Source of the DNA: Phanerodontia chrysosporium | Lineage: Eukaryota; Basidiomycota; Agaricomycetes; Polyporales; Phanerochaetaceae | DNA: 64,000 nucleotides | Direction of reading: 5' to 3' | Assembly: GCA_001910725.1 (NCBI GenBank) | Contig: MJGA01000032.1 | Span: 124,001-188,000 of the forward strand | Part shown: piece by piece, positions 1 to 12,250 of the stretch | Layout: each line of letters opens with the position of its first letter | How positions within the stretch are numbered: position 1 is the stretch's first letter | Notes under the pieces: model-generated | Databases searched by the model: none | What the model was told of the DNA's origin: nothing | The model's input: the letters and a program-made list of their open reading frames with translations, nothing else | Program-made: the position numbers and the translations under genes

Positions 1-769
1 ATGACAAGGTATCACAAAAATGTGCTACCCTAGCACCTATACACCAAACCAACCAGCAATACTCACTGGCAAAGGTTTACTTGGACTACAAAGGGTGTAG
101 CCAAGCTTGAAGACGAGGTATAAAGACTAGAGAGGTGAGATGCGATGAGATTGAAGCTGGGGAGGCGCCCCCAGCCCTCAGGGTTTACATACATGTGCAC
201 CAGGTCCCCAAGGACCGGTGTTCAGGGTCCTAGCTATCTAATACCTACTACACTATTGGCTAGTACCCTACAGGCATTTCTACATTCTCCAACATGTTTC
301 TATATCAGTAAAACTACAACATGTCTTTTGGCACTTGCTTGACTTACGTCTTTTGCGGCAAGGTCTTTGCTCTTTTGTGGCAGGTCTTTGGTCTTCTAGT
401 GAGCGTGCATTTCGAACTTCTGGATATACTTGGCACCCAATATGGAGCAGCTGACATACCGAGTGGGGATTGAGATATTGGACCTGCATGTGAGTGTAGG
501 CGTCTGAGCAATACAGCAGACATAATTCTGTTAGAGAGGCGAGGCACTGCAACGCAATATGCGCACTGCAGGGTTAGGCTGCTGCACAGCCTGAGCGTCA
601 CTGTGACTGCGCTTGTAGGCCCCCTGGCACCACGGACCTGGTGCACTTCACATCACAGCAGTTGGTGCTCAAGCCAGTCATATGCATCATTCTTGTGGGA
701 CTACATGAGTATTTTTGTTCCGCTATGACACTAGTATAGAACCTCGTCTAGTACATGGAGTAAAATCCA
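1..769. other. left flank, no gene recognised
   Basis: I found no convincing coding frame here. The stretch lies beyond the stop codon of the minus-strand Plavaka transposase remnant, so it may be the terminal non-coding part of that element. It contains a 24-bp motif at 304-327 that recurs inverted near 8300. Confidence 0.5.
304..327 (+). repeat. left copy of an inverted repeat around the Plavaka region
   Basis: The motif starts ATCAGTAAAACT and ends TGTCTT. It matches the reverse complement of 8294-8317 at about 21 of 24 positions. The two copies face each other across the transposase and DUF6532-like genes, as expected for terminal or subterminal inverted repeats of one element. The exact element ends were not found. 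Confidence 0.4.
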
Positions 770-1006
770 TCAATATGCCACTTCATGTGCATGGTGGTCC
801 ACAAATCTATTTACATAGAAAGCCCGAAATGTGTCGAGACTGTCCGTATGATCTAGTGTTCGTGGTACAAACCTGTCACCAAACACGGGCAGCAAGTGCA
901 CAGCTTGCACAATGGTATCGATGTGAACAATGGTCTTGTAGCGTTGCCCACCACAGTAGATGTCAGGCTCAACAATCCACATTCTGGTGTCCTCACATGG
1001 AGACGC

Positions 1007-1794
1007 TGATGCACCCTGCACGCCGCTGCACCCACCGACACGTCATAACTCGTGTCTCCCGTGCTTCGCAGTGTCAGCTGATAAAGCTGAAGCCGAGACG
1101 GTCGCACCATGTGCTCACCTGAGTCCTCCCGAACACGTCGCAACCAACATGTCAGCGCTCCGAGTCACGCACCCGATGCCGAACCCCTGCCGAGCACCTC
1201 GCCACATGGGTCCCACGCCACATCCGAGCAGCACCTGCTCGGCCCAAGTATTTGCCCGCACACCAGACCTCGCTGCCCGCTGCAACTCTCCCACAGTCCT
1301 CGCGGTATCGTCGCCGACGCCTCGCAGGTTTTGTTAAGCAGTTTCACCGCCGTCGGATGGTGTAGGAACATGGTACTGTATAGTTCTGACATAGGGTGGC
1401 TGAGTAGAGTAGTATAAAATACCTTTCCTGTCGTAGATAGCATCGAACAAGTTCCCCTCTTGCCATAAGCCTTACACGCGTGTCTGCGAACCTCGTCCAG
1501 TGACTCCTCTGCACCTCGCGACCTCGCCTGCGAACTTGTCCCTGCGAACCTTGACTTCACCCGAGCACCCAAGCCGAGCGAGCGACCTTGCGAGCCTCGG
1601 CCTCCTCCTCGCGCCTTGCTCTCCCCCTTCTCGCCTTCTACCACCCACTTGCTCGCTGACCGCGGCTCGCGTTTAGTGTTACTAACAGCTTTATTTCTTT
1701 TTATTCTAGGTACAACTGGTCGCTTCGGTCCCCATAGTCGCGCTCACCCCTACTCCGACTGCTCACGTGCCCTCGGCTGATACCTATCCCGTTC

Positions 1795-1827
<33 letters not shown>

Positions 1828-1871
1828 GACGTTCCCCCTTTCTTTTGGCCTAGCCGCGCGCAAGCGCATCA
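1007..1871 (+). mobile_element. LTR-like insertion in the Plavaka C-terminus
   Basis: The Plavaka reading stops after CALVTWFSPIA (about 1880) and resumes at EDTRMWIVEPD (about 990), so the stretch between is inserted. It begins TGATGC and ends GCATCA, carries a TATA box (TATAAAATACC, about 1416) and a C-rich, pyrimidine-rich tail, and has no coding frame. This fits a solo LTR read on the plus strand. No clean target duplication was found, so the ends are approximate. Confidence 0.45.
1794..1828 (+). repeat. CT dinucleotide microsatellite
   Basis: An almost pure run of CT units with one TTT interruption, inside the LTR-like insertion. Confidence 0.85.
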
Positions 1872-4002
1872 ACACGGCGATGGGAGAGAACCATGTCACC
1901 AACGCACAGTCCAGGGTGAGCCCGTGGTACTTGAAAGAGAAGAAAAGAAGCACACGCGCAGCGTGTAGACCTGCAAATCCTGATACAGATGAGTCAGCAT
2001 CCAGATAAACACAGTTGTGACGTTCTGGACCGCTGCGCCACAAAGAAACTGATCGGATGGGCTCACGCTGCATGCCAGAAGTGCCAGACCAGTCGCTCGG
2101 TGCATAGTACATTGCAACAGCAGACGAAAAGACCGTGACGTGGGATGGGGCTTTTGGGCAGAGCGCAATGTCAACATTGCAACCTGACATGACAGCATTG
2201 GGGTATAGCATGTCATACAGGTAACGGCGGATGAGGTGTGGGAGTGTAGAATGCCCGAAATGGTGTGAAAGTCGTTCAAGATCTCGTGACAGTTCGCGGA
2301 CTAGGCCTCATGAGCACATGAGGTTGAACAGAGAACAACAGACATACCTGGACAGCGAGCTAAAACAACCTCAGCCTGCAACTGGTCTCCATCTACTGCC
2401 CCTTCATCGTCATTCTCGGTCTCAATGTTCTCTGAGTGTATGCACGATGCAGGAAGTGATGGAGGTGTTGGAAAGTGGGCAAGGAGGTCAGGAAGCAGTC
2501 CGTTGAGGGGTCCTTGAGTGTTCAGGTCGACACAGAATGCGGCTAGCTTGTCGAGTCGCTGATTGGTAACAAGTATCTGCGATAGCGCGTTATGCTTGCT
2601 AGAGCATCGGTACAGCTTCTTGATAGCTTTGATGTGCTTTGACTCAGTGATAGATGAACAGAGGCCATTAGAGGCGCCGAAAAGGAGGATAAGTCAGCGG
2701 TAGTGGATGAGGGAGTGTTGGTGCGGAAGAGATATCCCGTCGAGTCGAACACCTTCGGCAATAAACACTTTCCGTTCACAATGCAAGTGTGCGAGCACAT
2801 CATTAATTGTGTTAAGTGTGTTCTTGTCGATAATGTCTTGCCAGACAAGGTAGCAGAAATCGAGAAACGCACTAAATGCATGCACAATCCCTGCGGGAAC
2901 ATGGCCAGCAATTGCCGGAAGGTATACCTACCATGTATAGCATTAGTATGTGCCCATGACCATGCCATTCTGTAGTAATGCAGGGCAGTATATTACATAC
3001 CTTCATGAGGGCTTTCGAGTTGTCCCCAGTCCACTATTTGAATCCACAGCCCTCAAGGAATCGATGTAGTCATGGGAATGCTGGTGCAAGAGTGATGCTA
3101 TACGCGGACAGGCCGGATGAACACAGAGACATCGATATGAAGTTCAGCTGGCTTATCGGTGGCCTATATCTGTCATAATAGTAGCAGCGCGTGCCTTTTC
3201 ATATTTGAGAGTGAGATACTCTTCCACCCAGGTCACCAGGTGATCCTTGAACGTGCTCTTGATAACGTGGTGGAGGAGATCCAGCGAGAGAAGCTCATGG
3301 GTGTCGGCCCGTGGAAAGTCGGCAGTGAAGGGCTAGTGGCAGTACGTGTACTGCATTAGTATCTTGTATTTCTGACGAGCATGCTAGCGCAGCAGCTCAC
3401 CAAACAATCCTCAATGACCCCGTACTCATCCCACAAAGTCTTCGCATCCATTACCTCCTTCAGGAGCCTGGTATACTCATGCAACCGACTGATACCTCCG
3501 TTGTCGAGGCTGTCTGACAATGCGAGGCATCTGGTAGCGGTGCACTATGAGCATTATCCACCACACTGCCTCTAAAGAGTGTAAACTTACTTTGGGCACC
3601 ATCCCTGTACGACACATGCCAATAGTACCTGCTCAGGGTAATCTGCAATGTATGGACCAAGGCCATAGATAACACGTCGGTAATGTCCGTTGGCACATTT
3701 GATGACTTCTGGTTTCGTCATGCTGGGATGCAACGACTGCAGAATTATCGAGAGGCTGGCATAGAACAGCTGTCGGCAGAATTTATGGAAGGTGGGATCG
3801 TTCTGATATTGGCGGTCAGCTGAATGTCATGGAAAAGGAGGTGTTCATCAAATACATCCTCCATGTAAGATCACACTATGGCACGTACTCTTTGGGATGG
3901 CCAGGAAGCTGATCAACAACACCGCATTTCTGTGTGCACGCCGTGTTCGATTTTGAACGGCACCAAGCAATAGATAGAGTGGGTAATATTTGTTTTGGCC
4001 GG

Positions 4003-4533
4003 TGTCATGGCACTGAAATTCTGAGCCAACTCCGGTCATGGAGAACGCCGGAGTTCGAGGGAAGTTACAGAGTAGCACAGACATTCAGAGTTGCGACTCC
4101 GGTTGGTTGCTATGGACTTTCTTCACCACATGCCTTCATCATCTCGCAAACCTTTACCCTTTCGTTCCTGAGACAAATCCCAGATTGGAAGTATGATATG
4201 TTTTGTACATCTCCGACCATCTCCGTGAACTCTGAACTCAGTGATATATAAGCTCTCGCACTAGCACTTGTATTCTTCAGTTCGGATATCGACTTAGGTC
4301 CCCCTTGTACCTTCTCGACTCTGCTTAATCCTTTCTCGCAATCTCTGTGTGGGCCCGAACCCTGCCACTTCTCCGTATCTCTGACTCCGAAATCCAGGCA
4401 ACGCAGACCGCTGAGGGCGCAGCCCTTTAAGGCTGAAGCCGACTGCCATCTGATCTCCGACCTCCGCCCTTCTCTGACCCCTTCTCCGCTCCGTTCTCTG
4501 TTCTCCGGCCCATCTCCGCCACGCACCTTGACA
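4003..4533 (+). mobile_element. solo LTR with intact 5-bp target duplication
   Basis: The element starts TGTCATGG and ends CTTGACA, so it has TG...CA ends. It is flanked on both sides by GCCGG (3998-4002 and 4534-4538). It interrupts the Plavaka transposase between MVSVATG and QNKYYPLYL, which read continuously once it is left out. A TATA-like GATATATAAG lies near 4244, giving plus orientation. No internal coding sequence remains, which is typical of LTR-LTR recombination. Superfamily is uncertain; gypsy is likely from the 5-bp duplication and layout. Confidence 0.85.
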
Positions 4534-5749
4534 GCCGGTCGCTACAGATACCATAGTCTTGTCACTTTCAAGTATGAAAGGACAGAACATAGCCCCATGA
4601 GTATTTGCGTCTTGGACGATGAGGTCCTGTATAAGTGATGATCGTGGAGATCCTCTTAATAGGCTAACATACTGAAGAATGATCAATTGTGCTTACCGCT
4701 TGGTTCCATGCCCAATTGCCCGACATGAAGTCCGGTACTCCCGCTTTCGGTGTTTGCCATACACGCGTTTCAGAGCGAAGTTTATCTCCTTTGCGAAGTC
4801 AGGGTTTCTGAGCATGTTTTCACCAACCTTCCGGGGACATCGAAAGAATACCTCGTACTTCTTCGTCATCCAGGGCGGCGGTCTACCTCCAGAACCAAAC
4901 TCTGGTATTCACCTGTGAAGCTCTGCCACGAGACTTCTCCATTTGGAATGCTGTCGATGAGTTCCGTCAGAGACTTGTTGTCTTGCAACGGTGTGCTGCC
5001 ATAGCGTGAGGCGAAGATCTGCATGAGATCATTGACATGACCAACTGGCAGTTGGACCTTGCGGAACAGAAGTTCAGCAATTTCAAACTGCTTGCAATCG
5101 TCGAAAGGAGAGTAATCGAGAGTCGGGCTTGCATTCGAAGGCTCAGAGGATGGCTCAGGAGGTTTTGAACCGTTATCTACATCAACGAAATTTCTGTAAG
5201 CATCACAAGGACATCCTAAAATATCATGACATGAAATGCAAGCTTATATGCACAGTAATAAGTGCAGATATTATACCATTGAGCAGAGGGTGGTAGAGTG
5301 TTCGCGCATGGGGCTCAGAAGTTGAGAAAGCGTGAGCTGGCGAAGGACACTGTTCTTCTGCTTGAGAAGAACACGGTAGGGTGATAGCAGGGGACTCTGG
5401 CGGAGGCAGTGGAGGAAAATTACTTGGTGGTCATACAGCAGGTGAGCGGTGCTGATGGGCAGCATTTAGATGCTGAGAGAGCCCAGAATGTGTACTGAGG
5501 AGTTTGGTACATCCTGCATAGGACAGGTGAGGTTCCATGGGCGAAATGGGCGTGGAGGCATGGTGAGATGAGCAATGAGCTTTGCTAGCTTGTGGTAGCC
5601 TGTACACACCAGGATCAGTGATAATTTGGGAATACCAACTTAGGCAGAATGTGTCAGCCGTCTTTGCACAACTTTGCCCAAGTATTTGCACCTCTCTCAC
5701 CTTCTCATCGACTAAACCCTGCCACACCCCCACTTCTTGCCACATATCC

Positions 5750-8049
5750 ATGGCCCAAAACACTTCTGTGACTGGGTCAAATGATGTGCGAACTCGCGCC
5801 AAGAATAAAATGACTCATCCAGTTGTGGAAGCTGGTTTGGCACCCCTTCCTCGACGCTCGAGGGCTCAGATCGCAGCTGATGAAGAAGTGCAGCTGCAAG
5901 AATATATGGCCACCACCGAGACCCTTAATATGTTACTGGCATGGATAGCTGAACTAGAGAACCGTAAGCAAGCTGAGACGACAGTATAGCGACGGAAACG
6001 GATCCAGGCATCAAGCAAACTCTTCTACAGCCGAGCCTGAGGAAGAACAAGCCGAGGAAGAGCAGGACACTGAAAATAATGGCAAGGGTCAGTCTAGGTG
6101 TACTTAAATGCAGCAAACACTCACCAGCCTCTAAAAACCAGAACACGCAGGCAAGCAACTAGAGCTGGATTTGGTCGAGTCATCAGACGAGGGGGACACT
6201 GACAAATATGTCCAGTCTGAGTTTTGCAGCGAGGAGGATAAGAATGCAGGGATGGACAACGAAGACATGGTATCGGAGGACTTAGAAGTTGTGGGCAAGA
6301 CAAAATGCAAGCGCGCGAGCAAGAAACGACAGTGAGTGGGTCGTAAGGATGTTGAGGCGAAGAGAAAGAGCCTGCCAGTGGGAGCAAGATCAGGCAGTGA
6401 GAGCGTTGGAATGCAGCAAAAGAATGGATCAGAAGAAAACACGTACATTCTCGCAACTGTCAACTGCAGCATGCACGCAGTGCAAATAACGCCTGATATC
6501 AAGAAGCCACCCTTTCAAGAAGGTCAATAAGCTCCCTGCGATTGGTGGCTTATCAAGTGAATGGCGAGCTTTCCAACAAGCTCAGATAAATACCTGAGCC
6601 TCAAGCACAAGCCTGACACCTATTGCCTCGAGCATCGATGCCTCTGACAACACGCCGGCAGCTACTATTCGCATGAATGAGTGTGCAGGGCTAGAAGAAG
6701 AGGGTAGTGCCAACGCCATTGCCAAGAGCGCAGAACACTCACCCAAGCATTTGTCAGACAGGCAGCGACGTCTCAGATATGCACCTCCATGCTTGTCAGA
6801 CGATTGCTAATGCAACTCTGCTCAATGTACCTAGCAGACGTTAGTTAGAATCAAGACAACATCCTGGTGAATGGTTCTGGTACCCATCGAATGAGGCTGG
6901 ATGGCCGTCGAGTCAAGCCCAAGATAAAGGAACTTACTCCTGAGCTGTGTCAGCAGTACAACAGCGTTATCGCACCACTTCTCAAGGAGTATGCCAGTGC
7001 GCAAAGCCCATGGTTCAAGCCGTCGACAGCAGATCTTGACGTTGTTCTTATTAAGGCTCTTGAGCGGCAGAGGCTTCGAAGTATGACCTATCCGACCCAT
7101 CTGATGCCCTTTTGAAGCTGGTGAGGTCATCTTCATGTCCAAATCCATGCCGCTGACGATGGTGCATCAGAGCGTAGACACCTTAAACTCCTGGCGCAAT
7201 GCACTTGCACAAAAGGCAGAGCGCGCTGTAGACACCTTGATCAGCAGTGATCCTGACCTCAAGTCTCAGGAAGACCGTCAGAGATTTGTCACATACCTCC
7301 TCAGGGATGAGGCTACTCAAGCTCCGTTTGTGTATTCGACATGGGAAGGTGGAATGCAGCGTTCAGTAAGCGAGATCAATTCTAACTCCGCGACATCATC
7401 ATGAGTCAAGGCTGCACACTTCCATGACTGACTACTTCACGGTATAGACGATTTGCGCACCCTCTGATAATCGCAACCTATGTCTACCATGTCTCCAAGG
7501 TCATTACCCCAGTTGAAAGCGCAGGCTATACAGTGTCCGGGCCACCTCAGAGCGCTCTCATCCATTGTATCCTTGTGGTACGTGTATACACCTCATTAAA
7601 ACCTTATACCGCAGTCCTCTGAGTTGAGCTTCAACAGAGCAGACTTGGAGTGGGTCTCGCTGACATACTTGCGGTGGGTGGCAAATGAATCAGGCACTTT
7701 GCTTCTGGACTACGGGTGTGCACGTGAAATCTGCAGGGAGGTTGAACTTCTACTCTCAAGATAACTGGGGCGACAGGAGTGAGTGATATACTGACACGAT
7801 TACACAGCAGAAGACGCTCAAGATAGTGATTCATACAACTTGGTGGATGAAGTCTGTCGCCAGTCTCAACACTGGGAAGTGGCAACACCTGCGTGACAAG
7901 GCAATCGATTACCTGCAGCAGACGGACGTCAAGCTCAGTACTCTTATTAAAGAGGTTCCATCTGCAAAGACACTGTCAGAGGCTGACGATTTCGAGCTCC
8001 AGTCAGATGTGGATACTGAAGAAGGTGGATCTGAAGCTCAGGCGATCTA
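5750..8049 (+). pseudogene. DUF6532-like protein, probably damaged
   Basis: The gene starts with MAQNTSVTGSNDVRTRAK at 5750, followed by an arginine-rich, then strongly acidic, disordered part. The conserved part follows in exons: VDTLNSWRNALAQKAERAVDTL and RQRFVTYLLRDEATQAPFVY (about 7160-7350), FAHPLIIATYVYH (about 7452-7490), NFYSQDNWGD (about 7745-7775) and TTWWMKSVASLNTGKWQHLRDKAIDYLQ (about 7830-7920), ending EGGSEAQAI at 8049. This order matches basidiomycete DUF6532 proteins, whose function is unknown. It diverges from the Plavaka transposase 190 bp away and may be the second gene of that element. A frame change near 5987 and uncertain splices suggest damage. Confidence 0.6.
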
Positions 8050-8293
8050 AACACTCGTTATACATAGAATCCTAACCAATAACATTGATTTCGTTGTATA
8101 ACCCTAATGAAGCGTGTGTCTATTAATACCCTGGTGGATATGAAGCTAACTTTTGGATGTACTTTACGGAGGACTTCTCAGTCTTGTGAAAGATGAGCGC
8201 CTTTTATATGCCTGTGGACCTGGCATATAAAAGTCCACTTGGTCTTCTGTACTTCAGTGTCTTATCGGTCTTAAAGTCTTCTGTAAGACCATG

Positions 8294-8319
8294 AAGACAC
8301 CTTGCAGTTTTACTGATGT
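8294..8319 (-). repeat. right copy of an inverted repeat around the Plavaka region
   Basis: Its reverse complement carries ATCAGTAAAACT and TGTCTT in the same spacing as 304-327. The neighbouring 8330-8470 has degenerate short CCTCCAG / CCAGA repeats, resembling the subterminal repeats of CACTA-like elements. Confidence 0.4.
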
Positions 8320-8599
8320 AAATGGTCCTACGATGTCCCAGAAACCTCCAGAATGTTTCAGCACTGTTCAGACCTGTCCAGAGACCTCCAGGACTTCCTA
8401 GTCCATTCCGGAGTGTCTCGACGCTTCCAGACTCTTGTTTGCTTCTAGACCTTCGACCATGTGACCCTGGGATACTGCACATGTGCACATTACATGACCG
8501 CAGTATCACGTGACCAGCCCTGAGCCTAGGGCTGTCACTCCAGCACTTCTGCATGTCACAGTTCGGAGTAATCGCTTCTGTCATCTGGTGCCCCTAACC

Positions 8600-9004
8600 T
8601 TAAGGGTTGAGACAAAAAACTATAACACTCATAACCTATGAAGAATGTACTCTGAACTGGTTTATTCTGGTGCTACAGAGCCAGTATATATATATATGTC
8701 TAGGACTACTGTAACTGGACCAAAATACACTGTCATTGTCTTTGCAAGAGAATGAATAATTCTTCAGCACACTAGTGGACATATTGGCCATATATTCGAG
8801 GTTTTGATGCATGTACTACAGTGCTATGAGAGAGGTGTCCATATGCGAAATGCTAGGGCTTAGTGGCACTGATACACTCTATCATATTAGGATAGTAAAC
8901 GCTCAAGATCTGACATAGCTATGTAGTCTATAAAAGTCATAGAAAATTGTCAAAAATATTATCTTGCTATTTCTCCTCCATTCCAGAGTCTGCGCATCAT
9001 AACA
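8600..9004 (+). mobile_element. LTR-like 3' part of a copia-type element
   Basis: The last 92 bp (8913-9004) recur at 31142-31232. They contain a TATA box (TCTATAAAAGTC) and end in CAGAGTCTGCGCATCATAACA, fitting an LTR 3' end. Directly after comes GGTTATGAGCCC, a plausible tRNA primer-binding site, then a gag remnant. The 5' end of the LTR was not located. Confidence 0.5.
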
Positions 9005-9059
9005 GGTTATGAGCCCTGCACTGTAAGTTGTCCCAAACATCATTACACCCTTTGCTACA

Positions 9060-9500
9060 GTCAACATGGACCAGATCTTGCTACTGCAGATCCATTGCAG
9101 ATCACCTCTGTGACATCATCAGATATTAGATACATCGGACCACACCTAGGCACCAGATCGCTGATTTCACCATGCGAGCAAAATATCGGACGCACTGCAC
9201 ACCATACACATTAAGTCTCTCAAAGGCTCAAAAAATTACTTCTCCTGGTCTATCCAGGAAAAAAAACATCCTCACCAAGCTCGACCTCCTCAAGTATGTC
9301 ACTGGGAAAATAACGTACTCTGAGGAGAATGCTGCTGCCACCTGGAGACCAAAAGATTGAAAGGCAATCTTTGCGATCTGCCTTCAATACTTTCCTGCCA
9401 TCATTATACACATTGCATCTTGTGAAACCATGAAGTCAGCTCCAATTAGGCCTTAGAAGGTGCCAAGCAGCTCTGGAACAAGGGAAGAGATGTGCAGAAG
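9060..9500 (+). pseudogene. copia gag (UBN2-like) remnant
   Basis: Readable pieces are KKNILTKLDLLKYVTGKIT, SEENAAATWRPKD (to a stop at 9358), then FAICLQYFPAIIIHIASCET and EGAKQLWNKG after frame changes. The pattern of an L-x-K-x-D-L-x-x-Y-x-x-G-x-I block, then TW-x-x-KD, then a helical block is that of copia gag N-termini. No pol follows. It belongs with the LTR-like sequence just upstream. Confidence 0.6.
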
Positions 9501-9530
9501 GTCAGAGGAAAGTATGGAAAGGAATGGAAT

Positions 9531-10128
9531 CTGTGTTACGAATGTGACGGCGTAGCCCTATTTTTCGCCGATTTTTGGCTATTTCCTCGATTAATCCAAC
9601 GGGCGAGCAGCCCTCGCATCGTCTGGAGTCCTAGCTGCCCACACTCAGCGCCTGACCACTCAGTGCCAGTGCCCTGATGGTGCATCACCCCCAGACGCCA
9701 GCGCATTCCGCTGCACGCTCAGACATTGCCCGGATCACCAGTCTGCCTTGCAACCAGTTCCCCAGATCGCCGAGGAGGCACTGTCATCCCTGATGACTCC
9801 CTTCGCCGAGACAGGCCGAGCTGATCATTCTGATGACACAGCCTTGGCCCGATGCAGCCTCGAGACACTGCCAGCTGACACAGCCTCGTGACATAGCTCC
9901 AGCACAACCTCGCCGCGCAGTCCATGTCGCAGCCTTGCTGGCTATGCTGAGCACTGCTCATCAGCTTAGGTAATTGTACAGCCTGCCCTAAAGACCCTGT
10001 AGTATATCAGGGTAGCACTCCTCGCTCCTGTCTGTCATCTCGACCTCTTGGTCAATACGGATAGGTAAGCCCAAGCTTGTATGGTAGAATAGTTTGCTAA
10101 TGTTAACTTGGTTAATACGGACAGTTGA
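9531..10128 (+). mobile_element. gypsy-like LTR fragment
   Basis: It begins TGTGTTACGAATGTGACGG followed by CGTAGCCC, a start often seen in fungal gypsy LTRs. The tail has two copies of TTGGTnAATACGGAnA (about 10050 and 10111). The stretch is C-rich with no coding frame. No target duplication was seen. Confidence 0.4.
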
Positions 10129-10311
10129 ACAAACCGTTCATTGCTGCGTGACGTGCTCCGCCGCGCCATCTCGTCGACCTCTCCATTTGTGCTCCCTCGT
10201 AAAGCGTTGAGCCCCTACTCCACGACAATCTGCTGGAAAGGTACAAAAAGCAGGTGCCAAGCAGAAAAGAAAGTGGAAAGAAGTTGCAGAAAGGAAGTAG
10301 AATAGTGTAGC

Positions 10312-11040
10312 ACCTTGTAGAACATTCTAGCATTGTACAAATTGACCAAACACGGTAAAATAAGGCCATACTCTGTAGGAGTATAAAAGGCCTTTCTCTT
10401 CTTCTTCTCTCTCAATCCAACTATTTTCTCATCTCAACCACCACTGTTTCTTGATGTGGACTGTGTATTATCAGTTTAAGTGTAATTCAGTTCTAGTAAG
10501 GGTGGTTAGTCCATCAGGGCAATCAGGTATTGTGGTGGTAATCTATTACTTACTCATTCTCAGTCTACAACCCTCCATCTACAGTAGGATCAGTTAGTCC
10601 ACCAGTGCACTTAGGTATTGTAGTGGTAGTTTGTTGCTTACTCTAGTTATATCTATGGTATTACAGTTTACATTAGCTCTTTAGTCCAGTAAGGCACCTG
10701 GTAGTTGAGCTATTTTGGTTTTGAAGATTTAGTTATTTGTTCACAGTCTACAGTTTATGTATAAGTTATAGCAAGCAGGCTATACTTACTTGGTTTTTAC
10801 TTGGTTTACAGTCACAAGTATTGATAAGCAAGCAAGGTTGACTTTACTTACATTTTGGTTACTAAGGTCTTACTTACAAGTGTTACTTATACTTAAGTCT
10901 TATTATCTTATCCCTCCTAGGAGACTACCTCTCCTACCTCTACACACTATCCTACCCTGTGTATACCTACTATCCCAGCAATACCTTACCCCTCCACATG
11001 AAGGCCTGAGGCATTAGTCGACCAACAGTCTGGTCCACCT
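10312..11040 (+). mobile_element. LTR-like block with TATA box and degenerate internal repeats
   Basis: GAGTATAAAAGG at 10379 is followed by a CT-rich leader, a promoter layout common in LTRs. Downstream, a unit of about 75 bp containing TTAGTCCA, AGGTATTGT and TTACTC repeats with heavy divergence (about 10505-10680). No protein is encoded. Confidence 0.35.
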
Positions 11041-11925
11041 CACTTGGTTACCTTTGATAATACTTTTGCCAGAGTATAAAGCACGACACCACACAATTAC
11101 TGGTCCCTGGAGAATTAATTCCCCTATCTAAATTTGGATGTCTCATCAGCCTCATCAGTCAAATCATTATAGTCAAGCAACAGTGACTAGGACATTTCTG
11201 TGCCACTTCAAAAGTGTTTGTGATCAAAGTGGATGCCTTCACATTCTCTGCGTACTTGGCAAAGCAGTCACTTCCGAAAAGGATAAGAATGAGGAGAATG
11301 GTGTGCTCGAACTGTAAGTTCATTGTCTCATTGTCGCGCTAAAGGGCTTGATGGTGCTAAGGCTACATATGCTAATAGGAAATACCGCGGACACCACGTT
11401 CTTTCTGCTAATATTGCTAAAGCACTTTAGGCTGAATATCAGTGATGGCTGGCAGGTAACAAGTCAAAGTAATGTGGAATAAGCCCGAATAAAATAATAT
11501 TCTTTAAAAAATATTTGTAGACATTGTATATGTGCAATGCATGTGTAAATGAGCCAAGGTGCATGAACACCATTAACAAACACAGTATCATAAGACAATA
11601 CAAAGAGCACCTGGTTGTCAAGCCTCGAGAGCACAAATTTGGCCACTCCCAGAGTTACGTGCAGATGCTTCCATAAGGGTGCCCATTTCTGATAACCACT
11701 ACCTTACTATATCTGGCAGTCCCTTTGACTGATTCCATGTGCAGCAAATGCCTATAAGGGCATCTCAAAACATTATCTCAGCCTTTGAGGATGAGTACAA
11801 TGCGCTCTCTGACATCTTCGCTGGCATTGATTTTGACAAGATTGATGCCCTCTGTGCCCCCCCCTCGTCCTGCAACCTCTGAGTCAGAATATTCATATGA
11901 TGAGCTCGACAAGGCGACTCTTGCC
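11041..11925. other. no intact gene; short coding-like scraps
   Basis: Two scraps look like former exons: KYRGHHVLSANIAKAL near 11380-11430 and FEDEYNALSDIFAGIDFDKID near 11785-11850, both plus strand and isolated. I could not assign either. Confidence 0.35.
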
Positions 11926-12250
11926 TGTTCGTTGTAGGAGGTAAACTCAACTACAAAAGTGCTCTGAATCACACTGGTGGTAGTAGGTGAGCAACTGAGT
12001 GTATTGGAGCGAAAGGAGAACTACTGACCTGGTGGTAATGGGTGAGCAACTGAAGGGCTCAGGCACTACCCCCAGAGTCTATATACTATCCTACAAGTTG
12101 GAGTCTTAACTAAGGACACAGAAACAAAAGCAAAAAGAGACAAAGGAAGAAGTACAAAGCATGAGGGCCACTGCACCTGGCCACTGCACTGGACCACTGA
12201 GTGCCGCTGAGGGCAAAGGAGTGGTTGCATCACAAAGGACACAACTAACA
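11926..12250 (-). mobile_element. solo copia LTR with TTGCC target duplication
   Basis: This is a minus-strand copy of the LTR family seen at 19941, 23827 and 24849. On its own strand it starts TGTTAGTTGTGTCC and ends CAACGAACA. It is flanked by TTGCC on both sides (11921-11925 and 12251-12255). It carries the longer LTR form with a 55-bp internal duplication. Confidence 0.9.

Larger units (their letters stand above)
770..5560 (-). pseudogene. Plavaka-type (CACTA-like) transposase, decayed and interrupted
   Basis: Fragments of one long transposase can be read in order down the minus strand. Near 5540-5440 is a C2H2 finger (C and C, then GLSQHLNAAHQH). Near 4870-4720 is MTKKYEVFFRCPR and KEINFALKRVYG. 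At 4620-4540 is GAMFCPFILESDKT. Near 4000-3880 is YYPLYLLLGAVQNRTRRAHRNA with LISFLAIPKS. Around 2885-2700 is AFLDFCYLVWQDIIDKNT. At 2215-1880 is the YYAPSDWSG / ARVLLFFSFKYHG / CALVTWFS region, and at 1021-770 is the C-terminus with MWIVEPD, SLDTFRAFYV and HHAHEVAY. These motifs are typical of Plavaka transposases of Agaricomycetes. Frames change and stops occur, so it is dead. Two insertions split it, at 1007-1871 and 4003-4533. Real introns are mixed with damage and not all boundaries can be placed. Family assignment is from memory of the motifs. Confidence 0.8.

Noticed and set aside
1109..1644. Overlapping open frames of 100-160 codons on both strands
   Set aside because: They lie in a C-rich LTR-like insertion, conflict with one another and show no domain; they are a composition effect.
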